From contig JAAFJZ010000114.1 in the NCBI GenBank assembly GCA_013298205.1, forward strand, positions 1-5,639: 5,639 nucleotides of DNA, given 5' to 3'. The translations under genes and the position numbers were made by a program. How positions within the stretch are numbered: the stretch's first letter is position 1; every line of letters starts with the position of its first letter. The stretch is from Cytophagales bacterium. Its GTDB lineage: Bacteria > Bacteroidota > Bacteroidia > Cytophagales > UBA9547. Below are positions 1 to 5,639 of this stretch, in pieces. Under the pieces are notes generated by a model. That model was given only the letters and a program-made list of their open reading frames with translations, had not been told where the DNA came from and ran no database searches.

Positions 1-17
1 AGATTTAAAATAATTTA

Positions 18-70
18 TTTTAATCAAAAAAAAAAGAGGGCAATTAGCCCTCTTTTTTTTTTGATTAAAA
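18..70. terminator. Strong intrinsic terminator, symmetric and probably bidirectional
   Basis: A perfect inverted repeat has arms at 18-41 and 47-70 and a 5-base loop (AATTA, 42-46). Its core is the GC stem GAGGGC/GCCCTC, flanked by a run of ten A on one side and ten T on the other. Read leftward, the GC stem is followed directly by T10, and the stem begins 19 bases after the stop codon of the small leftward gene at 72, so it terminates that gene. Read rightward it has the same form, so it could also end a gene entering from beyond the left edge; that gene is not visible. Confidence 0.92.
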
Positions 71-71
71 A

Positions 72-254
72 CTAGAATGCAGCTCCTCTGTACATTTTTT
101 GCGCTGATGAATGTAAGATTGCCTTTGAAGTTGAGTCAACTATTGTCTTCGCACCTCTGTAAGTTAATTCTTGTACAAAGTTTGCTTTTTTAGAAATTAA
201 ATTAGAAGCATATCTAATACCTCTATACATCAAATATTTTATTACTCTTTCCAT
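72..254 (-). CDS. Small basic protein with three YRG motifs (DUF4278-like, tentative)
   Basis: This leftward gene encodes 60 residues, starting at ATG (254-252) and ending at TAG (74-72). The frame is open to a TTG at 287, but that TTG lies inside the promoter-like TATATTTG box, so the ATG is the better start. The protein has about 11 Lys/Arg and 3 Asp/Glu, with no signal peptide or membrane segment, so it is probably cytoplasmic. Three YRG motifs recur at residues 10 (MYRGIRY), 32 (TYRGAKT) and 55 (MYRGAAF, at the C-terminus), spaced 22 and 23 residues apart. From memory, repeated YRGxxY motifs with one at the C-terminus resemble DUF4278, small proteins of unknown function known mainly from cyanobacteria. 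This match is by motif only. A close terminator, an upstream promoter box and ordinary codon use support a real, monocistronic gene. No function can be assigned. Confidence 0.62.
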   Translation of the reverse strand: MERVIKYLMYRGIRYASNLISKKANFVQELTYRGAKTIVDSTSKAILHSSAQKMYRGAAF

Positions 255-284
255 GACATTATTATTTATATTGTTAAACTTGAG

Positions 285-292
285 CAAATATA
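285..292 (-). promoter_or_regulatory. Bacteroidota-type -7 box for the small YRG-protein gene
   Basis: Read leftward, this is TATATTTG, a full match to the Bacteroidota -7 consensus TAnnTTTG. No TTG is seen at the expected -33 position about 20 bases upstream, so only half of the promoter is matched. Initiation would fall near 279, giving a leader of about 25 bases before the ATG at 254. This placement argues against the TTG at 287 as a start codon. Confidence 0.5.
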
Positions 293-845
293 CGCTACTT
301 AATTTAATGTGTTTTTTATGAAATTTGATGTAAAACCTTAAATTTTTAAGAGCTAAACGATATATTATTGTTGTTTTTTAGATTTAATACTTGTTTTTTT
401 GAGACTTATTCTGAATTATTTTATAGTTTCATCTCCAATAAGAATGTTTTACAACTTGATTTCTGCAAAATGCACATTGAAAAAAAATAAATTATTCTTT
501 GTAAAATGCAATTTATTTTTAATTTTTAATTTTTATGTTTTTTGAAATATATTGTTTAAAATATTTAGTATAAATTGAATTAGAGGCATAAAATTTAGTT
601 AACATCAATAAAAATTTAAAAAATCAGATTTTTTTATTAATAAATTTATAAAATGGTCAATATTGATAGATTAAAAATAAAATAATATATTCTCTTGGAT
701 AAATATAAATACCTGATAAGTTTTTTAAACAAATTCTTAATTTCAAATGAATTCTAAACACTATATTTAAAAATCATTACAAATTCATGCTTTTAATAAA
801 TGTAGTGTATATTTACCTAAATATTGATAATAATTAAAATATAAA
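293..845. other. Long AT-rich gene-free spacer between divergent genes
   Basis: No convincing coding region, RNA gene or mobile element is seen here. Stops are frequent in all frames, and the only longer leftward frame entering it (1006-785) lies mostly antisense to sppA. Bases 481-660 contain about 21 G or C in 180 by hand count. An AAAATGCA octamer occurs twice (467-474 and 503-510). The spacer should carry the sppA promoter on its right side. Confidence 0.6.
762..815 (+). promoter_or_regulatory. Candidate -7 boxes upstream of sppA (weak)
   Basis: Two copies of TATATTTA, at 762-769 and 808-815, each match 7 of 8 positions of TAnnTTTG (A in place of the final G). They lie 76 and 30 bases before the sppA start codon. 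Neither has a TTG at the -33 spacing, and such AT strings arise easily by chance in this spacer, so these are candidates only. Confidence 0.22.
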
Positions 846-2603
846 ATGAAATCTTTCATCAAACAAATATTTGCCACTTTTTTCGCTATAATTTTTGCTG
901 TTATCACAATGATAATTATAGTTTTAATAATTTCTTTTTCAGGTGATGATGAAGCTTTTGTTATAAAAGATGATTCAGTTTTGAAAATTAATTTTAGTTT
1001 ACCCATAGTAGAAAGGCATGATTCTGAGCCATTTGACGATTATAACTTGCCGTTATTAAATAATCAAAAAGTTTTGGGTTTGAATGAAATTATTAAAGCC
1101 ATTAAAAAAGCGAGTATTGATGAAAATATTAAAGGTATTTGTTTAGATCTCTCAAGTTTAGAAACGGGTTGGGCAATCACTGAAGAAATTAGGAATGAAT
1201 TGCTTATATTCAAAAAGTCTAAAAAGTTTATAGTAGCATACGGAGAATATATGTCTGAGGGGGCATATTATTTGGCTTCTGTAGCAGATGAAATTTATAT
1301 AAACCCAGCAGGTGAGATAGAGTTTAATGGGTTGGCTTCGCAACAGATTTTTTTAAAAGGAACTTTGGATAAATTAGAAATAAAGCCTGAAATTTTTAAA
1401 GCTGGGCAATTCAAAAGTGCAGTTGAACTTTTTAGCAATACCGAAATGAGTCCTTCTAATAAATTGCAAATTAAAGAACTTTTAGAATCGTTTATGAAAA
1501 CGCAAATTCAAAATGTGGCATTACAAAGAAAAATAGATTATAAAACACTTAGGGAAATTTCAGATTCGATGAAAGTTCAATCTTTAAGTGATGCTATCAA
1601 ATTCAAATTGATTTCTGGCACAAAATATTGGGACGAAATCGAAACCATTATAAGTAATAAGCTTAAATTAAGTACAAATTCTAAAATCAATTGGGTAAGT
1701 ATTAAGAAGTATATTTCTTCTGACAATGAAGTTGAAGAATCTGATAATCAAGTAGCTGTTATTTATTTAGAAGGGGATATTGTAAGTGGAATGGGAGATG
1801 AAAATAGCATTGGATCTGATTTTACCATTAAACAGATTAGAAAAGCAAAACAAAATAAAAAGATTAAAGCTGTAGTTTTGAGAATCAATTCACCTGGAGG
1901 AAGTGCCTTAGCTTCTGATGTGATGTGGAGAGAAATTAGAATTCTTTCAAAAACAAAACCTGTAATTGCTTCGATTTCTGATGTTGCGGCTTCTGGGGGC
2001 TATTATTTGGCAATGGCTTGCGACACAATTGTAGCTCAACCCAACTCAATTACTGGCTCGATTGGTGTTTTTGCCGTTTCATTTAAAATTAAAAATTTCT
2101 TAAAAAATAAGCTCGGAATTACAACTGACTTTGTAGCAACTGGGAAATATTCTACTCTTCTAAGTATGATTGAGGAGTTTAAACCTGAAGAAAGAAAAAT
2201 GATCCAAAAAGAAATAGACAGAGTGTATTTTGACTTTGTAAACAAAGCAGCAATGGGTAGAAATATGCAATTTGAAGAACTTGAAAAGGTAGCATCTGGT
2301 AGAGTTTGGACTGGTGAGCAAGCGTTAAGCAATAATTTAGTTGATCTTTTGGGGGGCTTAGATTTGTCAATTGATGTTGCGGTTAAAAAAGCTAAAATTG
2401 ACTCAAATTATTCAATAGTTTACCTTCCTGAATCTAAAAGTAAAATTGAAAAAATATTCTTTGACTGGAATGAAGAAGTTTCTACTAAGTGGATTAATAA
2501 CAAACTTGGTGAAGAAAATGCTTTTTATTTTAAAAAGTTAAATGATATCAAAAAATACCAAGGAATTCAAATGAGAATGCCATTTGAAATGAAAATTTAT
2601 TAG
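846..2603 (+). CDS. sppA: Signal peptide peptidase SppA, 67K type (protease IV)
   Basis: This membrane-bound Ser/Lys protease (MEROPS S49) degrades signal peptides left in the inner membrane after cleavage by signal peptidase. The 585-residue protein has the double-domain length of the E. coli-type enzyme. Residues about 9-32 form one N-terminal membrane anchor after a Lys-containing start, leaving the catalytic part in the periplasm. The N-terminal half (about 70-270) contains FKAGQFKSAVELF, in which K190 aligns with the catalytic Lys209 of E. coli SppA. It also has a degenerate copy of the serine motif, MSEGAYY at 136-142. The C-terminal half (about 300-520) has the oxyanion-loop motif NSPGGS (348-353) and AASGGYY, in which S383 aligns with E. 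coli Ser409, followed by the conserved SITGSIGV (401-408). The C-terminus, ending in a QMRMPFEMKIY tail, appears complete. ATG is preceded by an A/T-rich leader with no Shine-Dalgarno site. No clear terminator follows. The gene looks intact and functional. Confidence 0.96.
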   Translation: MKSFIKQIFATFFAIIFAVITMIIIVLIISFSGDDEAFVIKDDSVLKINFSLPIVERHDSEPFDDYNLPLLNNQKVLGLNEIIKAIKKASIDENIKGICLDLSSLETGWAITEEIRNELLIFKKSKKFIVAYGEYMSEGAYYLASVADEIYINPAGEIEFNGLASQQIFLKGTLDKLEIKPEIFKAGQFKSAVELFSNTEMSPSNKLQIKELLESFMKTQIQNVALQRKIDYKTLREISDSMKVQSLSDAIKFKLISGTKYWDEIETIISNKLKLSTNSKINWVSIKKYISSDNEVEESDNQVAVIYLEGDIVSGMGDENSIGSDFTIKQIRKAKQNKKIKAVVLRINSPGGSALASDVMWREIRILSKTKPVIASISDVAASGGYYLAMACDTIVAQPNSITGSIGVFAVSFKIKNFLKNKLGITTDFVATGKYSTLLSMIEEFKPEERKMIQKEIDRVYFDFVNKAAMGRNMQFEELEKVASGRVWTGEQALSNNLVDLLGGLDLSIDVAVKKAKIDSNYSIVYLPESKSKIEKIFFDWNEEVSTKWINNKLGEENAFYFKKLNDIKKYQGIQMRMPFEMKIY

Positions 2604-2967
2604 TTTTTGTTTTGAGCTATATTTTAGTTTGTAAATAGCTGTTAAACAACGCATTTGGTTAATTTCGTATTGTATTATACTTTGTTATTTAATTTTTAAG
2701 TATATTAGAACACAAAATAAGATGTTTAATTAAACCTTTAAACAAGTTTTAATTATGAAAATTTTACCTTTAAATAAATCTGCATAATTCTTTTTAATCT
2801 TTTTTAAATTTTATTAGAGCTAAAAGGATAAACTATAATTATCAAGATAAATTTATTTAAACACTAATATTGAATACTAACATTCTTATAAAAAACAAAA
2901 TCATTGACTCTGTTAAAATTATCATTTGAGTAGATGAGCAAGGTTTTTTAGATTACATTCCAGTTAT
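2604..2967. other. AT-rich spacer between sppA and the Omp85-type gene
   Basis: There is no gene of useful length and no U-tract terminator after sppA. A loose hairpin (AGCTAT 2615-2620 with ATAGCT 2635-2640) lacks a T run. A perfect 12-base palindrome GTTTAATTAAAC lies at 2724-2735, followed by TTTAAAC at 2737-2743. A poor promoter-like pair is TTTG (2654-2657) with TATACTTTG (2676-2684): the distance is plausible but the -7 box has an extra base. The right end holds an ATG at 2934 followed by a T6 run, described under the next gene. Confidence 0.5.
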
Positions 2968-4857
2968 ATGGTATTTGCGATTTTATATTTGTCTATTTTT
3001 CCATGGTTTTCATCCATAGATTCCTTACCTGAGCAAGTTAAAGATACTATTATAGAACCCATTAAAAATCAAGAAGAAATCCTTTCTAAAGTAGATCAAT
3101 ATACCCATAAATCAAATATTCTTAGTCGTATTTTGAGTGGTTTTTTAACATTTGAAAAAAAAGAAATAAATTCAAATAACTTAAGCCAAGAAAAATTTAC
3201 TTTTCAACCTTACGAAGATTTTAAAGACAAATTAATAAGCAAAATTAGTATTCAAGTTATTTCTCCTTTTGGAGTTAACGTTTTAGAACCAGATTCTTCT
3301 GCTAAAAAATGGGTCCAAAAAGCAGGCAATTTTTTTCACATTAATACACAAAAAATTATTATAAAAAATATACTTTTATTTCATGAAAATGAAAAATTAA
3401 ACCCATTGAGTATATCTGAATCTGAAAGATATATTCGGCAAACAGAATATATTTATGATACCAAAATTTATATAAAACCTATTGGTCTAAGTCAAGATAG
3501 TGTAGAAGTTCTTATTGTAGTACAAGATTTATGGACAATAGGCGCAGAAATTGGTATGAATAATAATTTTGAAGAATTGACTAAAGCTTTGGGTTTAACA
3601 CCTACTAACATTCCCGTTTCTTTAAATGGAAATTTGGGGTTGATTGATAATAATTTTTTAGGGTTAGGAACAAAGTTTAGAGTAAATGCCAAACTAAATC
3701 CTTCAGATCCTATTTATCCTAATTGGGATGGGGAATTAAAAATTAATAATATTTATAAAACATTCTTTCAAGGCAGAATTTACTACATTACCCAACCTTA
3801 TGTTCAAAATTATGGATTAGTTATCGAAAGAGATTTTTTTTCACCCCTTATACATTGGGCGGGCGGCTTGACTCTTAATAGGGTTCAAGACGATAGGAGA
3901 GTAGTTCAGTTAATGCCTTCAATAAGGCAAAACATTACTTTCTTGCAACAAGATGTTTGGATAGGTTTAGGTACAAATTTCAAAAAAGACAATAAATTCA
4001 ACGAAAATCAATTCATTTTTTCAGCTTCAGCACAAAATTTGTTTTTTACTTCAAAACTTCCATTAGATACATTTTTAATAACTCAAAACAGATTAACAAT
4101 ATTTGGCTCTTTAGGCTACAGTTTTAGAAGATTTTTTAAAGATAATTACTTTTTTGGATTAGGTCGTACAGAAGATATTCCTGTAGGGACTGTAATTGCG
4201 TTTGTGCCAGGGTATGTGTTTGGAGAAGTTAAAAATAGACCTTATTTGGGGTTCAAAATAGGTAAAGCATGGTATAATTTTAGTAAAGGATATTTTTCTG
4301 GTTCTTTACAATCAGGTTCTTTTTTTCAAGACAATAAAGTTTTCAATTATTTAGTATCATTAGATTTTATTTATATAACTAAGCTTTATAGATTTCATAA
4401 TTGGAAAATAAGAAGCTTTGCTTGGCTTAAATTTGCTTCAGGTGAAGATTTAACTTTTAATAACAGACCATTAGATATTAATAACTTTAATGGAATTAGA
4501 GGTTTTAATTCTTCTTTAAGAGGAAGTAAAAGAATTGCGCTTAATTTAGAAACCAATATACATTTACCTTTTAATCTTTTAGGATTTCGATTTGCAGGAG
4601 TTTTATTTGCAGATTTTGCTTGGCTTGGAGATAGCAATTTTTCTAATTACAATCAGCTATTTCAAGGCTATGGTATTGGCTTAAGAATTAGAAATGAGCA
4701 TATTTTATTTTTGCCATTGTGGCAAATTCAGTTTGGATGGTATCCAGAAGTGGCACCAGGCGTAATTCCTTCATCAATTAGTGAGCATAACCCAGAATAT
4801 TATAAATTTAATAATTTTGGTCTTTCTCGCCCAAATCAATTTAATTATCAATATTAG
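2968..4857 (+). CDS. Omp85 (BamA/TamA) superfamily outer-membrane barrel with one POTRA-like domain
   Basis: The predicted outer-membrane protein has 629 residues from the ATG at 2968. Residues 1-19 are hydrophobic and signal-like but carry no positive charge. Residues 20-85 form a charged linker. Residues about 88-192 resemble a POTRA domain: a first strand at ISIQVISPFG, a GN-(F)-H-(I)-(N)T segment, NILLF, an ESERYIRQ helix and a last strand in DSVEVLIVVQDLWTIG. From about 200 to the end, alternating aromatic/hydrophobic strands form a barrel. EDIPVG is at 402-407, and GIRGF (509-513) matches the (V/I)RG(F/Y) motif of the Omp85 loop-6 lock. The C-terminus ends in Tyr. Family members insert or export outer-membrane substrates. 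With only one POTRA-like domain and this length, it is not the main BamA, which usually has five. Its substrate is unknown. The frame is intact from 2968, but the true start is doubtful: a reading from ATG 2934 would join it after a one-base shift at 2944-2949. Confidence 0.87.
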   Translation: MVFAILYLSIFPWFSSIDSLPEQVKDTIIEPIKNQEEILSKVDQYTHKSNILSRILSGFLTFEKKEINSNNLSQEKFTFQPYEDFKDKLISKISIQVISPFGVNVLEPDSSAKKWVQKAGNFFHINTQKIIIKNILLFHENEKLNPLSISESERYIRQTEYIYDTKIYIKPIGLSQDSVEVLIVVQDLWTIGAEIGMNNNFEELTKALGLTPTNIPVSLNGNLGLIDNNFLGLGTKFRVNAKLNPSDPIYPNWDGELKINNIYKTFFQGRIYYITQPYVQNYGLVIERDFFSPLIHWAGGLTLNRVQDDRRVVQLMPSIRQNITFLQQDVWIGLGTNFKKDNKFNENQFIFSASAQNLFFTSKLPLDTFLITQNRLTIFGSLGYSFRRFFKDNYFFGLGRTEDIPVGTVIAFVPGYVFGEVKNRPYLGFKIGKAWYNFSKGYFSGSLQSGSFFQDNKVFNYLVSLDFIYITKLYRFHNWKIRSFAWLKFASGEDLTFNNRPLDINNFNGIRGFNSSLRGSKRIALNLETNIHLPFNLLGFRFAGVLFADFAWLGDSNFSNYNQLFQGYGIGLRIRNEHILFLPLWQIQFGWYPEVAPGVIPSSISEHNPEYYKFNNFGLSRPNQFNYQY

Positions 4858-4928
4858 CTTAATATTTATTCAAAATCTAGTAGAGTTTTGTATCAAATTC
4901 GGAGCTCTTTACTTTTTTAAAACATTAG

Positions 4929-4959
4929 TTGGTAAAAAAGATATTAAAAAGTAATTTTG
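4929..4959 (+). promoter_or_regulatory. Bacteroidota-type promoter for the TPR-like gene
   Basis: TTG at 4929-4931 is followed, after exactly 20 bases, by TAATTTTG at 4952-4959. This fits the Bacteroidota primary sigma-factor consensus TTG-N19-21-TAnnTTTG at every fixed position. Transcription would begin near 4965, leaving a leader of about 105 bases before the ATG at 5070. It is the best promoter match seen in the window, and it suggests that the downstream gene is transcribed independently of the barrel gene. Confidence 0.6.
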
Positions 4960-5069
4960 TAAACATTTTTATTTGTAAAGTTTAATAAATTTATACAACA
5001 ATAAAGGTAATAATCAGTCGTTTATTTTTAAATTTTTTAAACTTTAACTTATTAGTTTCTAAGCATTAC

Positions 5070-5639
5070 ATGAAAAAAAGCGTATTATTTGTTTGTTGTT
5101 TATTTTTTTTCCAAAACTCATATTGCCAATTCAAAGATTCATTAAAAATACAAACTAAAGACTCAATTCAGGTTCTTATTTTAGATCCTTTAATTCAAAT
5201 AGAAGCTACAGACGCAGTAAACGATTTGTATAACTTTAAATTTGAAAAAGCTGAAGCGAAGTTTCAGGAATTTAAAAAACGATTTCCCGAACACCCATTA
5301 CCTTATTTTTTGCTAGGATTAAGTGAGTTTTGGAAAATTATACCCAATGAAGAAAATCCCCAATATGATATTAAATTCATTTCGTTAATGGATTCTAGTA
5401 TTGAAAAAGCGAAAGTAATGTATAAAAAAAACCATAAAAATCCAGAAGCTACCTTTTTTCTTGCAGGTGCACACGGTTTTGAAGCAAGGATATTTTCGGA
5501 TAGAAAAATGTGGGGGAAAGCGATTTGGGCAGCAAAAAATGCTGTTAAATATTTGCATGAAAATGAAAATGACATAAATCTAGGCTCAGAATTTTTATTT
5601 GGTAGAGGTTTATATAATTATTATGCGGAATGGATTCCA
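5070..5639 (+). CDS. Exported TPR-like helical-repeat protein (3' end beyond window)
   Basis: An open frame of 190 codons runs from ATG 5070 to the right edge with no stop, so the gene is partial. Residues 1-19 form a signal peptide: MKK, a hydrophobic core rich in Phe/Val/Leu, then SYC before Q20. Cleavage before Gln is common in Bacteroidota, and there is no proper lipobox, so a periplasmic product is more likely than a lipoprotein. After a linker, the helical pairs look like tetratricopeptide repeats. Residues about 48-71 and 76-90 form one pair (AVNDLYNFKFEKAEAKFQEF, then PLPYFLLGLSEFWK). A second lies at about 108-135, and another at 145-162 (RKMWGKAIWAAKNAVKYL). The segments FFLAGAHGFEARIFSDR and LFGRGLYNYYAEWI recall an unnamed Bacteroidota TPR protein family of about 400 residues. 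The role is probably protein-protein scaffolding, with no specific partner identifiable. A good promoter lies about 110 bases upstream. Confidence 0.85.
   Translation, partial: MKKSVLFVCCLFFFQNSYCQFKDSLKIQTKDSIQVLILDPLIQIEATDAVNDLYNFKFEKAEAKFQEFKKRFPEHPLPYFLLGLSEFWKIIPNEENPQYDIKFISLMDSSIEKAKVMYKKNHKNPEATFFLAGAHGFEARIFSDRKMWGKAIWAAKNAVKYLHENENDINLGSEFLFGRGLYNYYAEWIP

Noticed and set aside
255..287. TTG at 287 as start of the small YRG protein (71 residues)
   Set aside because: The TTG lies within the TATATTTG promoter box and the 11 added residues are Asn-rich and featureless; ATG at 254 fits better.
464..510. Two AAAATGCA copies 36 bases apart as an operator or repeat element
   Set aside because: Only eight bases are repeated, with no extension, no third copy and no nearby promoter box.
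785..1006. Leftward open frame of 73 codons overlapping the start of sppA
   Set aside because: It lies mostly antisense to the sppA membrane-anchor region, is low in complexity (Ile/Lys-rich) and matches no family; it is a shadow of sppA.
2036..2370. Two leftward open frames within the C-terminal half of sppA
   Set aside because: They are antisense to the most conserved SppA segment, which fully explains the sequence.
2615..2640. Hairpin AGCTAT/ATAGCT after sppA as a terminator
   Set aside because: It has a six-base, AT-containing stem, a 14-base loop and no T run afterwards.
2755..2787. Short ATG frame of 10 codons upstream of the barrel gene as a leader peptide
   Set aside because: It has no run of regulatory codons, no attenuator hairpin and no start signal; such short frames are expected by chance.
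2984..2991. TATATTTG inside the barrel gene as a promoter
   Set aside because: It encodes part of the signal-like hydrophobic segment and has no TTG at the -33 distance; likely chance.
3492..3692. Leftward open frame inside the Omp85-type gene; similar frame at 4395-4637
   Set aside because: Both are antisense to POTRA/barrel coding sequence, with no promoter or recognisable product.
4912..4940. CTTTTTTA/TAAAAAAG inverted repeat after the barrel gene as a terminator
   Set aside because: The stem is almost entirely A-T with a 13-base loop, lacks a following T tract, and overlaps the better supported promoter.
5303..5575. Leftward open frame of 90 codons at the right edge
   Set aside because: It is antisense to the partial TPR-like gene, whose signal peptide, promoter and repeat pattern are clearly genuine.

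Overview
The window looks like chromosomal DNA from an AT-rich member of the Bacteroidota. Three things point there: protein families with a Bacteroidota flavour (a double-domain SppA, an Omp85-type barrel with one POTRA-like domain, and an exported TPR protein with a Cys-Gln signal cleavage site), promoter-like sites of the TTG-N20-TAnnTTTG type used by the Bacteroidota primary sigma factor, and start codons with A/T-rich leaders and no clear Shine-Dalgarno site. The genus cannot be fixed from this sequence. Spacers are extremely AT-rich: by hand count bases 481-660 hold about 12% G+C. No mobile element, CRISPR array, rRNA or tRNA is visible.

Layout. At the left edge a near-ideal intrinsic terminator (18-70) closes a short leftward gene (254 down to 72) for a basic 60-residue protein carrying three YRG motifs. 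A promoter-like box lies just upstream of it. About 590 bp of gene-free AT-rich DNA then separates this gene from three rightward genes: sppA (846-2603), a membrane-anchored signal peptide peptidase with both catalytic residues present; an Omp85/BamA-TamA superfamily outer-membrane barrel (2968-4857); and the first 190 codons of an exported helical-repeat protein (5070 to the right edge), which has no stop codon in the window. The three rightward genes are separated by 364 and 212 bp. The last has a good promoter match of its own, so they are probably not one tight operon.

Functional theme. All three rightward genes act in the envelope: a periplasm-facing protease, an outer-membrane barrel and an exported repeat protein. 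Nothing in the sequence shows that they work together. No clearly new multi-gene system is present. The two items most worth a second look are the start of the barrel gene, where removing one T from a T6 run would restore a proper signal-peptide n-region, and the small triple-YRG protein, which resembles the DUF4278 motif best known from cyanobacteria.
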